Source: Streptococcus gordonii | Lineage (GTDB): Bacteria; Bacillota; Bacilli; Lactobacillales; Streptococcaceae | Direction of reading: 5' to 3' | Assembly: GCF_001553855.1 (NCBI RefSeq) | Contig: NZ_LQWV01000012.1 | Coordinates: 62,001-126,000, forward strand | Length of the DNA: 64,000 nt | Shown: positions 9,049 to 19,900 of the stretch, piece after piece | Numbering within the stretch: the first letter of the stretch is position 1 | Layout: every line of letters starts with the position of its first letter | Notes under the pieces: generated by a model | What the model was told of the DNA's origin: nothing | Databases searched by the model: none | The model's input: only the letters and a program-made list of their open reading frames with translations | Program-made: the position numbers and the translations under genes

Positions 9049-10062
9049 TTACTCAGCAACAGATAGCTCAATACTTCCGGCGCTATCTCTCACAAAAACT
9101 TTTCCGCTACTCTTATCCAGTTGGCGTTTCAGTTTGGAACCAACCTCGTCATTTTCGCCTGTGATAGATTGAAAATTGTGGGGGACAGTGATGCTACCCA
9201 TGCTTGTTTCTATATCAAATGAAAGAGTTTCAAGGCTTTCTTTGACTAAGTTTAGCTGAATATCACCCAAGCTATTGTCAATATTGATATCACCTGACAG
9301 AGTGAGTTGCTGAGAGTTAATGCTACCTGATGAAAGCTTAATTGTGCTATCTGATAGCTTACTTTTATTTAGGTTGATATCCCCTAGGGAATTTGCTAAA
9401 TACCCTTTTTCAACAGTAGTGTTATCGATAGTCACACTGCCTGATGAGAGCTTGAGATCTAATTTTTGGATGGCCAGATCTGATAGGGAAACATCACCAA
9501 GTGAATTCGATAAGTCTCCTGTGGAAATCGTACTGTTTTTGACGGTTAGACTACCCGCTGAAAGACTAAGGTCTAATTTTTGAACGGTCAAGCCAGATAG
9601 GGCAACATCACCTAAACTGCTGTTGCCTTTAAGGGTTGAAAGTTTTGTTCCCTTAGGTAGGCTGAGGGTAACCGTTGAACGCCCTCCTTCGTTGTCAAAA
9701 AGGTTCAAGATAGAACGGATGCCACTGCTCCAGCCGAAAGTTATCAGGGGCCTTGGTTGCTGAATCTTTAGGGTTCCTTGATTGGCTGAGGTAACAATTC
9801 GCTCAGAAGCTTCCTTGCCTTGATAATAGGTCAAATGAGTTTTATTATCTTCTGATTCTTCAATGATTAGGTTTCGATTTCCGAGATCAATATCCAGAGC
9901 AGAAATATCGGAGAAGTCCTCGCTCTTTTTACTGTATTTGGTATGATTGGCTTGCAATAAGTGGTTTATGCCACCAGTTGCAGTTCCTGTAGCAATCAGT
10001 GCACCTCCTAGTAGGCAAGTTGAGATTCCGACAGTTAGTAATGTTTTTCTCCAGTTAGGCAT
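9049..10062 (-). CDS. DUF4097-type beta-repeat membrane-anchored protein
   Basis: A 337-residue protein with one N-terminal membrane segment (about residues 8-30) and a DUF4097/putative-adhesin body. Residues 149-267 show a repeat of about 38 residues. SLGD recurs at 149, 187, 225 and 264, alternating with LSAG/LSSG at 167, 205 and 243, which fits stacked beta-helix rungs. In Firmicutes such proteins sit in envelope-stress operons like liaFGSR, but their biochemical role is not established. The gene is the last of a three-gene operon with 8-bp overlap to the DUF1700 gene. The body is probably extracytoplasmic. Confidence 0.82.
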   Translation of the reverse strand: MPNWRKTLLTVGISTCLLGGALIATGTATGGINHLLQANHTKYSKKSEDFSDISALDIDLGNRNLIIEESEDNKTHLTYYQGKEASERIVTSANQGTLKIQQPRPLITFGWSSGIRSILNLFDNEGGRSTVTLSLPKGTKLSTLKGNSSLGDVALSGLTVQKLDLSLSAGSLTVKNSTISTGDLSNSLGDVSLSDLAIQKLDLKLSSGSVTIDNTTVEKGYLANSLGDINLNKSKLSDSTIKLSSGSINSQQLTLSGDINIDNSLGDIQLNLVKESLETLSFDIETSMGSITVPHNFQSITGENDEVGSKLKRQLDKSSGKVFVRDSAGSIELSVAE

Positions 10063-10639
10063 GGCGTGCTCCTTTCTTTGAAAGTCGTTTCGCTAGCTTG
10101 ATAAAGTTGTTTTTGGTGAATTGTATGAGTGGTGAAACACCTAAAGCGCAGAAAGCGGATAGTCCAAAACCTAGAAGGCTGATTCCGATAGTAAGTAGGA
10201 AGCTAGGAATCGAAACTCCTAGTGAGATGGTCAGGCTGTCCCAGATCGAGCTGAGACCAAAGACAAAAAAGGCGAAAGATCCGACAGCTAGGACAAAAGC
10301 AAAGACTCCAATCAAGAAGAAGAAGACGAAGACTAAAATAGCGACAACCAGAGCTAGCGGAATAGCTAGAGGTGCTGCTAGAATAGATAGGATAGCAATT
10401 TGAATAACATTCTTAGTATTCTTTGGCTCGTCTTCTTCTATGATCTTATCTAAGAGGTTGACCATGATTTCATGTGCAGCTTCACGAGGACTGCCGAGTT
10501 CGGCTATGACTTGGGCTTCATTTTCAGGACCTGCTTCATCAAAATACTCAACAAAGTAGTCCATAGCTTCTTGATAATCGTGTCTGGGGAGTTTTTTCAG
10601 ATATTTATCTAACTGAGCGAGATATTCAGTTCTTGTCAT
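10055..10639 (-). CDS. DUF1700-family membrane protein
   Basis: A 194-residue protein. Its N-terminal cytosolic helical segment (TEYLAQLDKYLKKLP, DYFVEYFDEAG, ELGSPREAAHEI) is the DUF1700 signature. Three or four hydrophobic helices follow from about residue 75 to 175, and the tail is basic. It overlaps the upstream padR by 14 bp and the downstream DUF4097 gene by 8 bp, so the three are translationally coupled. PadR-DUF1700-DUF4097 is a recurrent trio in Firmicutes, presumed to sense envelope state; this function is inference. Confidence 0.85.
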   Translation of the reverse strand: MTRTEYLAQLDKYLKKLPRHDYQEAMDYFVEYFDEAGPENEAQVIAELGSPREAAHEIMVNLLDKIIEEDEPKNTKNVIQIAILSILAAPLAIPLALVVAILVFVFFFLIGVFAFVLAVGSFAFFVFGLSSIWDSLTISLGVSIPSFLLTIGISLLGFGLSAFCALGVSPLIQFTKNNFIKLAKRLSKKGARHA

Positions 10640-10955
10640 GATGGATGTTCCCTTCTATAATATTGTTGATTGTACTAATATACTGATTCCATTCTTCTCT
10701 GAGCTTATTGAGCTGGTCGAGCCCCGCACCTGTGAGAGAATAATATTTTCTTTTACGACCTTGAAACTCTTGTGAGTAGGTGGTTAGGTAGCTATTCTTT
10801 TCTAATTTTTTCAGAATTGGGTAAAGAGTGGACTCTTTGATATTGGCTAATAGTTTAATGGTCTGGCTGATTTCATAACCATAGGAATCTTCTTTTTCTA
10901 CGAGAGCTAAAATGAGAAACTCGATTAGGGCTGATGAGGTTGGGAAGTAATACAC
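10626..10955 (-). CDS. PadR-family transcriptional regulator, GTG start
   Basis: A 109-residue winged-helix regulator. The DNA-binding region is seen in ALVEKEDSYGYEISQTI and ESTLYPILKKLEKNSYL, followed by a short dimerisation helix. The longer frame begins with TTG at 10976, inside the ribosome-binding site. GTG at 10955 follows AAGGAGG by 8 bases and gives the usual MYYFPTSSALIEFLIL beginning. It heads the DUF1700-DUF4097 operon and probably represses it. Repeated AT-rich sites lie just upstream (10988-11072). Confidence 0.88.
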   Translation of the reverse strand: MYYFPTSSALIEFLILALVEKEDSYGYEISQTIKLLANIKESTLYPILKKLEKNSYLTTYSQEFQGRKRKYYSLTGAGLDQLNKLREEWNQYISTINNIIEGNIHHDKN

Positions 10956-10987
10956 ATTTTTTTCCTCCTTTATCAATATAAAAAATA

Positions 10988-11072
10988 TTTATATATAATT
11001 ATTTTATATATAAATTATATACATAATAAAATGACTTGTCAAGAAAATATATAAAAATTTTATATATAAATT
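10988..11072. promoter_or_regulatory. Three TTTATATATAA repeats upstream of padR
   Basis: TTTATATATAATT (10988-11000), TTTATATATAAATT (11003-11016) and TTTATATATAAATT (11059-11072) lie in the intergenic region between padR and the dlt promoter. Each contains the dyad TTATATATAA. They are candidate PadR operators and core promoter elements; the AT bias makes chance repeats possible. Confidence 0.4.
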
Positions 11073-11102
11073 TTTTCACTTAGAAACAAAATAGATTTAG
11101 GA

Positions 11103-11132
11103 TTGAAAACTGAGTGAATAAAATGGTAAAAT
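11103..11132 (+). promoter_or_regulatory. dlt operon promoter
   Basis: TTGAAA (11103-11108) and TAAAAT (11127-11132) are 18 bp apart, with an extended TGG before the -10. Transcription should start near 11139, 27 bases before dltX. Confidence 0.65.
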
Positions 11133-11165
11133 AGAGTATATTTATTGAATGATTTGGAATGACGA

Positions 11166-11297
11166 ATGAAAAAACATCAAACAATTTACACTTTTTTGTG
11201 GAGAACCCTGCTTTATTTTGTTATCTTTTTAGCACTTCTCTATTTCTTTAGTTACCTGGGCCAAGGCCAGGGTGGCTTTATTTACAATGAATTTTAA
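11166..11297 (+). CDS. dltX: DltX, D-alanylation small membrane protein
   Basis: A 43-residue single-pass membrane protein. A basic N-terminus (MKKHQTIYTFLWRT) is followed by a hydrophobic helix (about residues 14-32) and the hallmark C-terminal motif FIYNEF. DltX is the small first gene of Gram-positive dlt operons. It works in lipoteichoic acid D-alanylation, where its C-terminal motif is linked to transfer of D-Ala outside the membrane by DltB/DltD. The ribosome-binding site is weak (GGAA seven bases upstream). It lies 21 bp before dltA and is easily missed because of its size. Confidence 0.93.
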   Translation: MKKHQTIYTFLWRTLLYFVIFLALLYFFSYLGQGQGGFIYNEF

Positions 11298-11318
11298 GAT
11301 TAAAAGAGGTATCCTTTC

Positions 11319-12866
11319 GTGACGAATACGACCATTAACGATATGACCGAAACAATTGAGCACTATGCTCAGACACAACCAGACTTCCCTGTATACAATG
11401 TATTGGGGGAGGTTCATACATACGCTGACTTGAAGGCTGATTCAGATTCGCTAGCAGCTAAGATTGACAGTCTTGGCCTGCCTGCTAAATCTCCTGTCGT
11501 GGTCTATGGTGGCCAAGAGTATGAGATGCTTGCGACCTTTGTAGCCTTGACCAAGTCAGGTCATGCTTATATTCCGATTGATAGTCATTCAGCCTTGGAG
11601 CGCGTGGCAGCGATTGTAGAAGTTGCTGAGCCAAGCTTGATCATTGCAATTGCAGACTTCCCTATGGAAGTAACTGTTCCAAACCTGAGCTTAGCAGAAT
11701 TACGGGCAAGCTTTGCTCAAAAGACAGCTTATGAAATCACTCATTCAGTCAAGGGAGATGATAATTACTACATTATCTTTACCTCTGGAACAACAGGAAA
11801 GCCCAAAGGGGTTCAAATTTCCCACGACAATTTGCTGAGCTTTACTAACTGGATGATTACGGATAAAGAGTTCGCAACGCCTGCGCAACCGCAAATGTTG
11901 GCTCAGCCACCTTACTCTTTTGACTTGTCTGTGATGTACTGGGCACCGACTCTGGCTTTGGGAGGAACGCTGTTTGCACTTCCAAGTGCTATTACGCAAG
12001 ACTTTAAGCAACTCTTTGAAACTATTTTGAGCTTGCCGATTGCTATCTGGACCTCAACACCATCTTTTGCAGATATGGCCATGCTCTCCGATGATTTCAA
12101 TAGCCAAAAGATGCCAGGACTGACTCATTTCTATTTTGATGGAGAAGAGTTGACGGTTAAGACAGCTCAAAAACTGCGTGACCGTTTCCCAAATGCTCGT
12201 ATCATCAATGCCTATGGACCGACGGAAGCGACAGTGGCTTTATCAGCTGTAGCTGTTACAGATGAAATGCTAGCTACCATGAAACGTCTGCCAATCGGCT
12301 ATACTAAGGAAGATTCTCCAACCTTTATCATTGATGAAAACGGCCAGAAGCTTCCGAATGGTGAGCAAGGAGAAATCATCGTATCTGGTCCAGCAGTTTC
12401 TAAAGGCTATATGAACAATCCAGAAAAAACAGCAGAGGCTTTCTTTGAATTTGAAGGCTTGCCTGCTTATCATACTGGAGATGTGGGTTCCATGACTGAT
12501 GAAGGACTCTTGCTTTACGGCGGTCGGATGGATTTCCAAATTAAGTTTAATGGCTACCGCATTGAGCTGGAGGATGTTTCACAAAATCTTAATAAATCAA
12601 AATACATTGATTCGGCAGTGGCTGTGCCTCGCTATAACAAGGACCACAAGGTACAAAATCTTTTGGCCTATGTTATCTTAAAAGATGGGGTGGCAGAACA
12701 GTTTGAGCGTGAGATTGATATTACAAAAGCTATTAAGGAAGACTTGGAAGATATCATGATGTCTTATATGATGCCATCTAAATTCCTTTATCGTGAATCT
12801 TTACCTCTAACACCTAATGGTAAGATCGATATCAAGGGCTTAATCAGCGAGGTCAATAACCGATGA
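11319..12866 (+). CDS. dltA: D-alanine--D-alanyl carrier protein ligase DltA, GTG start
   Basis: A 515-residue adenylate-forming enzyme that activates D-alanine with ATP and loads it onto DltC in the cytosol. The ATP-binding core [16 protein letters not shown] is at about residues 145-160, [10 protein letters not shown] near 295, and YHTGDVG near 386. The C-terminal lysine motif [14 protein letters not shown] is present. GTG at 11319 with AGAGG upstream gives an N-terminus the same length as pneumococcal DltA. It overlaps dltB by four bases (ATGA). Confidence 0.96.
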   Translation: MTNTTINDMTETIEHYAQTQPDFPVYNVLGEVHTYADLKADSDSLAAKIDSLGLPAKSPVVVYGGQEYEMLATFVALTKSGHAYIPIDSHSALERVAAIVEVAEPSLIIAIADFPMEVTVPNLSLAELRASFAQKTAYEITHSVKGDDNYYIIFTSGTTGKPKGVQISHDNLLSFTNWMITDKEFATPAQPQMLAQPPYSFDLSVMYWAPTLALGGTLFALPSAITQDFKQLFETILSLPIAIWTSTPSFADMAMLSDDFNSQKMPGLTHFYFDGEELTVKTAQKLRDRFPNARIINAYGPTEATVALSAVAVTDEMLATMKRLPIGYTKEDSPTFIIDENGQKLPNGEQGEIIVSGPAVSKGYMNNPEKTAEAFFEFEGLPAYHTGDVGSMTDEGLLLYGGRMDFQIKFNGYRIELEDVSQNLNKSKYIDSAVAVPRYNKDHKVQNLLAYVILKDGVAEQFEREIDITKAIKEDLEDIMMSYMMPSKFLYRESLPLTPNGKIDIKGLISEVNNR

Positions 12867-14110
12867 TGGAAATTTTAAAACAACTTCCTCACCTAGAACC
12901 TTACGGCGACCCCCAATATTTTGTATATATTATCTTAGCAGTTCTACCTATCTTCATCGGGCTCTTCTTTAAAAAAAGATTTCCGCTTTATGAAGTCTTG
13001 GTAAGCCTAGCCTTCATCATCTTTATGTTGGTAGGACCCGACCTGACTCAGTTTCTTGCCTTTATCTTTTACGTAGTTTGGCAGACCTTTTGGCTCTTTC
13101 TTTACAAGTTTTATCGCAAAAGATGGGATAATAAGTGGGTTTTCTATCTGCACGTTTTCTTGGCAATCTTGCCCTTAACGATTGTGAAAGTCACACCAGC
13201 TATTCAAGATCACCATCAGTCCTTGCTAGGTTTTCTGGGGATTTCCTATCTGACCTTCCGATCTGTTGGTATGATGATGGAGCTACGAGATGGGGCTCTG
13301 ACAGACTTTAGTCTTTGGGATTTTTTGCGCTTCATGCTCTTTATGCCCACCTTCTCTAGTGGGCCGATTGATCGCTTCAAACGTTTCAATGAAGATTATG
13401 TTCAGATTCCTGATCGAGAAGAACTTCTTAATATGCTTGAGAAAGCCGTGCACTATATCATGCTAGGTTTCTTGTATAAGTTTGTGCTGGCTCATATCTT
13501 TGGACATTTGCTTTTGGGACATGTCAAGACCTATGCACTTTATACAGGCGGTTTCTTCAACTTAGGAGCACTGGGCGTTATGTATGTCTTTGGTTTGGAT
13601 CTCTTTTTCGACTTTGCAGGCTATTCTATGTTTGCGGTGGCCATTTCCTATCTAATGGGGATTAAGAGTCCGATTAACTTTGACAAACCCTTTCTCTCTC
13701 GGGATTTAAAGGAATTTTGGAATCGTTGGCACATGAGTCTGTCCTTCTGGTTCCGTGACTTCGTCTTTATGCGAATAGTCATGGTCCTGATGCGCAATAA
13801 GGTCTTTAAAAACCGAAACGTTACCTCGGGAGTGGCTTATTTGATCAACATGACCATCATGGGCTTTTGGCATGGTGTAACCTGGTATTATGTGGCTTAT
13901 GGAGTTTTCCATGGCTTTGGTCTGATTATTAATGATGCTTGGATTCGCAAGAAAAAGACCATCAATAAAGAAAGAAAGGCCAAAGGCTTAGCACCTTTAC
14001 TGGATAACAAGTGGACTCAAGCTCTTGGTATGGTTATTACCTTCCATGTTGTTATGCTGTCATTCTTAATCTTCTCAGGATTTTTGAATGATCTTTGGTT
14101 TAAAAAATAA
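12863..14110 (+). CDS. dltB: DltB, MBOAT-family D-alanyl transfer protein
   Basis: A 415-residue polytopic membrane-bound O-acyltransferase that moves D-Ala from DltC across the membrane. The conserved MBOAT histidine is in [15 protein letters not shown] near residue 335, and the upstream motif [18 protein letters not shown] is also family-typical. The ATG overlaps the dltA stop. The protein is complete, with no oddities. Confidence 0.96.
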   Translation: MMEILKQLPHLEPYGDPQYFVYIILAVLPIFIGLFFKKRFPLYEVLVSLAFIIFMLVGPDLTQFLAFIFYVVWQTFWLFLYKFYRKRWDNKWVFYLHVFLAILPLTIVKVTPAIQDHHQSLLGFLGISYLTFRSVGMMMELRDGALTDFSLWDFLRFMLFMPTFSSGPIDRFKRFNEDYVQIPDREELLNMLEKAVHYIMLGFLYKFVLAHIFGHLLLGHVKTYALYTGGFFNLGALGVMYVFGLDLFFDFAGYSMFAVAISYLMGIKSPINFDKPFLSRDLKEFWNRWHMSLSFWFRDFVFMRIVMVLMRNKVFKNRNVTSGVAYLINMTIMGFWHGVTWYYVAYGVFHGFGLIINDAWIRKKKTINKERKAKGLAPLLDNKWTQALGMVITFHVVMLSFLIFSGFLNDLWFKK

Positions 14111-14130
14111 AAATAAATGAGGAAAATACA

Positions 14131-14370
14131 ATGGATGTAAAAGCAGAAGTAATCGAAATTATCGATGAATTATTTATGGAAGATGTCTCTGACATGATGG
14201 ATGAAGATTTGTTCGATGCAGGTGTCCTAGATAGCATGGGAACAGTTGAATTGATTGTAGAATTGGAAAATCGTTTTGATATTCGTGTACCTGTTTCTGA
14301 ATTTGGTCGCGATGACTGGAATACGGCCAATAAAATCGTTGAAGGTGTAACGGAGCTTCGTAATGCTTAA
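14131..14370 (+). CDS. dltC: DltC, D-alanyl carrier protein
   Basis: A 79-residue acidic acyl-carrier-type protein. The phosphopantetheine attachment serine is Ser35 in [11 protein letters not shown]. It carries D-Ala as a thioester from DltA to DltB. GAGG lies upstream of the ATG, and the stop overlaps the dltD start by 8 bases. Confidence 0.96.
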   Translation: MDVKAEVIEIIDELFMEDVSDMMDEDLFDAGVLDSMGTVELIVELENRFDIRVPVSEFGRDDWNTANKIVEGVTELRNA

Positions 14371-15631
14371 ACGATTATGGCTGATTTTGGGGCCAGTTTT
14401 TTGTGCGCTACTGATGGTAGTTGCCTTGCTATTTTTCTATCCGATTAACTACAATCATAATTATGAGAGTGAAAAGCGTTCAGCCGTCACTTTAACGGCA
14501 GAAAATTTCAAAAATCGAACCCAAAAGAGTAAGGCTTTGACAGATGAGGAACATCGTTTTGTCCCTTTCTTTGGTTCGAGTGAATGGTTACGCTTTGATA
14601 GTCTGCACCCGGCTGTTTTAGCAGAAAAATATGACCGTTCTTATCGACCTTATTTCCTAGGTCAGCGTGGCGCAGCTTCTCTCAATCAGTACTTTGGTAT
14701 GCAGCAGATCCTGCCACAACTGGAAAATAAAACAGCTATCTATGTGGTATCCCCCCAGTGGTTTACCAAGAAGGGATATGATGCTTCGGCTTTCCAGCAA
14801 TACTTTAATAGTGATCAGCTGACCAGTTTTTTGAGAGAGCAAAGTGGGGATCGTGCCGCTCAATACGCGGCGCAGCGTCTCTTGCAACTATATCCTAACA
14901 TTGCTATGAAAGATAATGTTCAAAAATTGGCCAATCGGCAAAAATTGACGAGTTTTGATCGTTCTTTTATCCGTTTTATGGCACGGATCAATCGGAGAGA
15001 AGATGCCTTTTTCAGCAATTTTGTCGCTGCTAATAACGACAATTATGAAAAATTTGTGCTGTCTAAGCTGAAGAATCTGCCTGACCAATTTTCTTATGAT
15101 GCCTTGGAAGAGGTAGGAACAGAAGAAGCCAAGAAAAACACTAGTAGCAATGACCTTGGAATTGAAAATAAATTCTATAAGAATCGTCTAAAAAGAGCCT
15201 TGAAACGTCTCAAGGGTTCTCAGCGGAATTTGTCCTATGTGCAATCTCCTGAATACAATGATTTGCAATTGGCTCTGGATCAGTTTGCTAAATCTAAGAC
15301 CAATGTTCTCTTTGTTATTCCTCCGGTCAATGCCAAATGGATGGAATATACAGGGCTGAGTCCAGAAAAGTATCAGCAGGCTGTTGAGAAAATCAAATAT
15401 CAGCTGACCGAACAAGGTTTTAATAACATTGCTGATTTTTCGAAGGATGGCGCTAAGTCCTACTTTATGCAGGATACCATCCATATGGGGTGGCTAGGTT
15501 GGCTTGCTTTTGATAAGGTCGTGGATCCATTTGTGGCAAATCCACAACCTGCGCCAGCTTACAAGCTCAATGACCGTTTCTTTAGTCAGGAATGGGCCCA
15601 GTATACTGGTGAACCAGAAGAATTTAAATAG
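14363..15631 (+). CDS. dltD: DltD, D-alanyl-lipoteichoic acid biosynthesis protein
   Basis: A 422-residue protein with one N-terminal membrane anchor (about residues 4-28) and an extracellular SGNH-like domain. [11 protein letters not shown] holds the candidate nucleophile (Ser72/73), and [12 protein letters not shown] holds the paired Asp and His near the C-terminus. It completes D-Ala transfer to lipoteichoic acid outside the cell. A terminator follows at 15646-15680, closing the dltXABCD operon. Confidence 0.95.
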   Translation: MLKRLWLILGPVFCALLMVVALLFFYPINYNHNYESEKRSAVTLTAENFKNRTQKSKALTDEEHRFVPFFGSSEWLRFDSLHPAVLAEKYDRSYRPYFLGQRGAASLNQYFGMQQILPQLENKTAIYVVSPQWFTKKGYDASAFQQYFNSDQLTSFLREQSGDRAAQYAAQRLLQLYPNIAMKDNVQKLANRQKLTSFDRSFIRFMARINRREDAFFSNFVAANNDNYEKFVLSKLKNLPDQFSYDALEEVGTEEAKKNTSSNDLGIENKFYKNRLKRALKRLKGSQRNLSYVQSPEYNDLQLALDQFAKSKTNVLFVIPPVNAKWMEYTGLSPEKYQQAVEKIKYQLTEQGFNNIADFSKDGAKSYFMQDTIHMGWLGWLAFDKVVDPFVANPQPAPAYKLNDRFFSQEWAQYTGEPEEFK

Positions 15632-15645
15632 TATTCTTTCAAGAT

Positions 15646-15680
15646 GGGGACTGGGACAAGAGTGTTTCAGTCTCTTTTCT
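15646..15680 (+). terminator. dlt operon terminator
   Basis: GGGACTGGGAC pairs with GTTTCAGTCTC (11 bp with G-T pairs), followed by TTTTCTT. Confidence 0.75.
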
Positions 15681-15740
15681 TATAATATAATGATTGGAAA
15701 GGATCAAGAAGCTAGTCATTATCCGGTAAAGGAGGAAAAG

Positions 15741-16226
15741 ATGAAGATACGCCTATCCAAAGAAGAAGATCTAAAAGCTATCATGGAGATCTATGCTCTC
15801 GCCCGCAAGTTTATGAGAGAACAAGGAAATCCGACCCAGTGGGGAGAGGATTATCCTAGCAAACTTTTAATAGAAGCAGATATAAGCTCTCATCAGTCCT
15901 TTGTTGTAGAGGAGGATGGAAAGATAGTTGGGACTTTTGCTTTTATCATAGGAGAGGATCCAACCTACCAAGTCATTGAAAAGGGAGCCTGGCGTTCGAC
16001 AGAGCCTTATGGAACGATCCATCGTATCGCTTCAAACGGCCAAGTCAAAGGTCTGGCTCATCAGGTTTTTGATTTTTGCTATCAGGAGATCCCCCATCTA
16101 CGTATCGATACTCATGCAGATAATAAGCCCATGCAAGCAGCTATCTTGTCTTATGGCTTTACTGAGTGCGGCATCATTTACGTCGCAGACGGAAGTCCTC
16201 GGTTAGCTTATGATTACTATCGGTAA
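15741..16226 (+). CDS. GNAT-family N-acetyltransferase
   Basis: A 161-residue GCN5-related acetyltransferase. MKIRLSKEEDLKAIMEIYA is the usual first strand and helix, FVVEEDGKIVGTFAFI the central strands, and IHRIASNGQVKGLAHQVFDF the acetyl-CoA-binding region. The canonical R/Q-x-x-G-x-G/A loop is only loosely kept. The frame opens further upstream, but AAAGGAGGAAAAG immediately precedes ATG 15741. The substrate is unknown. It is a single gene with its own terminator at 16233-16261. Confidence 0.85.
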   Translation: MKIRLSKEEDLKAIMEIYALARKFMREQGNPTQWGEDYPSKLLIEADISSHQSFVVEEDGKIVGTFAFIIGEDPTYQVIEKGAWRSTEPYGTIHRIASNGQVKGLAHQVFDFCYQEIPHLRIDTHADNKPMQAAILSYGFTECGIIYVADGSPRLAYDYYR

Positions 16227-16232
16227 ATGAAG

Positions 16233-16261
16233 GCATCTGCTGAGGAGCAGATGTTTTTTTC
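16233..16261 (+). terminator. Terminator after the GNAT gene
   Basis: CATCTGCT pairs with AGCAGATG around GAGG, followed by eight T. The stretch from here to 16496 holds no gene that I can see. Confidence 0.88.
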
Positions 16262-16496
16262 AAGAAAAGGACTTGGCGATATTACTAGCTTTCTGCCTCT
16301 CAAATTTTTTCATACCGGTTTTTGGGTGCTCTTTCGTCTTACCTCTTTTAAAAAATTTGCCGACTTATTTGAAGATAGGGTGAGAAAATGATGTTATTTT
16401 AAGAAAGAAAATAGGATAAAAGGTAGAGAAAATTCGGAAATAATACGGATGAAAAGTATATTTTCAAAAAAAATGTATAAAATTCACAGAAAAATG

Positions 16497-16525
16497 TTGC
16501 AAGCTACAATTTCTTATGATAGAAT
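16497..16525 (+). promoter_or_regulatory. esxA / type VII locus promoter
   Basis: TTGCAA (16497-16502) and TAGAAT (16520-16525) are 17 bp apart. The start of transcription falls near 16532, just before AAAGGAG of esxA. Confidence 0.75.
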
Positions 16526-16553
16526 ATACAAAACAAATAAAAAGGAGAACGTT

Positions 16554-16841
16554 ATGGCTCGGATTAAATTAACTCCAGAAGAATTGCGTGCTTCAGCGCA
16601 ACGTTACACAGATGGTGCAGAAAATGTGAATCAAGTTCTTTCATCTCTTACGAATGAACAAGCGATCATTTCTGAAAACTGGGAAGGTTCAGCCTTCCAA
16701 AGCTTTGAAGAACAATTCAATGAACTGTCTCCAAAGATTAAAGAATTTGCACAATTGCTTCAAGACATTAACGCTCAGTTGGTGAAAGTTGCTGATATCG
16801 TGGAACAAACTGACCAAGATATTGCAGCACAAATTCATTAA
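16554..16841 (+). CDS. esxA: EsxA, WXG100 type VII secretion substrate
   Basis: A 95-residue helical-hairpin protein of the WXG100 family. The turn motif is W43-E44-G45 in ISENWEGSAF. It starts MARIKLTPEELRASA, as in other firmicute EsxA proteins, and is probably secreted as a dimer by EssC. The frame opens earlier (16449), but AAAGGAG at 16541 selects ATG 16554. It has its own promoter and a terminator-like hairpin (16862-16889), which would allow more esxA mRNA than downstream membrane-component mRNA. Confidence 0.95.
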   Translation: MARIKLTPEELRASAQRYTDGAENVNQVLSSLTNEQAIISENWEGSAFQSFEEQFNELSPKIKEFAQLLQDINAQLVKVADIVEQTDQDIAAQIH

Positions 16842-16861
16842 TTTTGAATAAGTGGCTTTAG

Positions 16862-16889
16862 TAGGAAGGCGAGGGCCTTCCTCTTTTTA
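16862..16889 (+). terminator. Hairpin terminator/attenuator between esxA and esaA
   Basis: AGGAAGGC pairs with GCCTTCCT around a 4-nt loop, followed by CTTTTT. No separate promoter for esaA is evident, so partial read-through is likely. Confidence 0.75.
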
Positions 16890-16919
16890 GTATCAGAAAG
16901 AAAATTAAAAAGCGAAAGA

Positions 16920-19900
16920 ATGAAGAATAAAAAAATCTTTAAATATATCGGCAATAGTCTCTTAGTGGTTTTGCTGTTTACGATCGTTACAATTTTAAAT
17001 ATATCTGCACAGAATAATACGACAAGCAGCGATAAAACAAAACAAAAAACGAGTCAACAAACTAAATTAAACGTAGCCATTGTCAATGAAGACCAAGCTG
17101 TACGTGTAGATAAGAAAGAGTACAATCTTGGGGCTAGCTATGTAAAAAATATTGAACGAGATAATTCCCAAAATTGGTTTGTCGTGACACGCGGGGCAGC
17201 CGATGCAGGTTTGGAAAAAGGAACTTATCAGCTAGTCTTGACTATTCCGAGCGATTTTTCAGAAAAAGTACTGGATGTGAACAGCATTAATGCGGATAAG
17301 ACAACCGTGACCTACAAGGTTAATGCGGCTGGAAATCTGCAGGTGGAAAATGAGGCAAACAAGCTAGCGAAAGATATTGTGGCAGATTTGAACAGCCAGT
17401 TGGTTGATATGTATATGGCTAGCATTTTAAGTAACCTTTATACTGCCCAGAAGAATGTTCAAGCAAGTTCACAAGTTCAAGCGACCAATATTGGCAAGTA
17501 TAAGACCAATCTATTGGATACAGCTATTAATTCAAAAAATATTTTTCCGACGCTTTACAGCATGACCAATTCATCAGTAGATGCTAATAACATGCTGAAA
17601 TCAAATTTGGAGAATTTTACACAGTCATTTGATACTCTTGGAACGTCTCAGACTGCTTATGACAATAATTTTAGCAGCTTGCTCAAGCAAAGAGGTGAAG
17701 ATCAGATTAGCTATGCGGCCTTTATGGACCAGCTGATGTCTATGAGCCGTGATTCATTGAGCTCAGAAACAAAGAAACTTTATGATGACTTGCAAAAGCA
17801 ACAGGAAACACTTGGTAAGCAGATTGGCTCGTCAGAGAGTAAGGATGCAGCTGATGCAAAAACTTATACAGGTCTGGCAACAAGTGTTTCTCAGAAAATT
17901 GAAGATTTAGAAAAAGATCTCAAAGCTGAACGTGATAAATTCAAAGAACACCAAGATAATATAAAGGACTTTATCACGAAAAAACTGGCTAGTTACTATG
18001 GGGTTGAATCTGGGGACAAAGTCACTCTAAATCAAGTCTTCGAAAAAGGGGGCTTAAAGGATTTAGAGAACTCTGAGAGCTCAATCAAGGCTGAACTGGC
18101 CAATGCTATCGCTGCTTTGCCAGCAGAAGATTTCAGTGGAAAGACGTTTAATGCTTTTGGCTTGTCTATTACTGTGCCAAGTATTAACTATGCGGAGCTT
18201 AAGGAATACGGGACTCCTAGTGACGGGACAAGTTCTGACACTCTCAACCAATTGGCAGCTAAAGCAGTGACAAGCACTGACGCAGTTGATGGCGCTGTAG
18301 CCAAGGCTAAGGTTTCTTGGCAAGCGCCAGATGGTGTGACAGTAGATTCAGTGTCGTACAATGGTAGCACTGTAACAGATGGTCAAGAAATTAATCTTGT
18401 AGAAAACGCTAAGTTTGATATTCGTTATAGCGTCAAAAGTGCATCATCTGATACAAGTGATAGCGATGCCGCCTCTGCGACAAATACTCAGATCTCAATC
18501 ACCCTCAATGGTGTACAGTCGGCTACTGCAGCAATTGATATTCAAGGAGTTCAGCAGGCGGCGGCTAGTTATGGTATGCAGGCTCAGAGAATTGCCTCAG
18601 CCTATCAGCAGGTAGATTCTCTTCTTAAGGTTTATTCTACAATAGAACAATTGAAAAAAGGGGACATGGCAGATGCCTTGACTCAGCTTCTCTCAGAAGC
18701 GATCAATGCTAACTTGAAAGATTACAACGATAGTCTTTCTCAAGCTAACAGTTCCTCAGATGACAAGGATCATAAAGAAACAGGTGTTCGTCAGAAATTA
18801 GACGAGACCTTGAAAGATTTGAAAGAAACAGCTCCTGAATTGAAGGAAAACCTAGAAAAAATTGCACTTAGCAATAAGGAATTAGGAACAGCCATCGATG
18901 GTCAGCTGAAACAATATGAAAAGCTAAGAGAGAGCTTGTCTGAAATTGCGACATCTCAGACTGCTAGTACAGCAGCTTTGGCCAAAACGGACTCTGAGCT
19001 GTCTTCACTTAATTCTGAATTCAGATCTTTGTTAAGTACGACTTCAGGCGTTAAGGCTTCATCTCAAAGCAATGTTCAGGCGGCTGAATCTGCGAATCAG
19101 ATTTTCAGTAATTTCCATCGGGAATTGGCAAATGCTCAGGGCAACACAGAAAAATTGTCTAGCGATGCAGAAACCTTGATGGCAGAGTTTAATGAAGAAT
19201 TAGCAGCGAATGGGAACTTTGTAGAATCCTTTATCAAGGTACTCAATAATGCTTATGAAAATGGCGTGCCAAATGAGGTTCTTCTTAAATTCTTATCTAG
19301 TCCAGTAGCGCAACGTTCTTCATCAGTGAAAGCAACAGTCAATGTCTATCGTCCATTCACTTGGATATTGCTCCTAGAAATTGTGAGTCTCTTTACAGCT
19401 TATCTTTTTGCGACACAGAATATCGTTCGCAAAGTCAAAGACAAGTTCAAGCTAGACAAATTGCACGATACAGATATTACGACAGTTGGTGTCCTATCCA
19501 GCTTAGCCTTGACCATTGGTTTAGCAATTGGGATTATCTCAAGCATTCAGCTCTCAGTTGGTCGTGAATATGTGCCATCTTGGGTACTCTTGCTAGTATT
19601 TGCCAGTCAAATTCTTGTCCAAGGACAGTATTTCTTATTGAAACATCTCCGTGTTATCGGTATGGGTCTTGCCTTCTTTATGATGATTAGTTTTGTTTAT
19701 CTATCCAATGCTATTGGAACAACGGCTAGTCTGACAGGTTTCCCTGCCTTCATCAAGGACTTGAATGCACTGTCTGTTTTGGAAAATCTACTCTCAGCTT
19801 ACTTTGACGGGCAAGCAGCAGGCTTCTTTGTCTTCTTTGCTCTCTTAATTGTTTTGGGCTTATTAGCAGCAGCTAATATCTTTGTCAAACCCAGAAGTTT

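Noticed and set aside
18081..18370. Minus-strand frames within esaA
   Set aside because: They lie under extracellular-domain coding sequence, with no start signals and no recognisable protein pattern.
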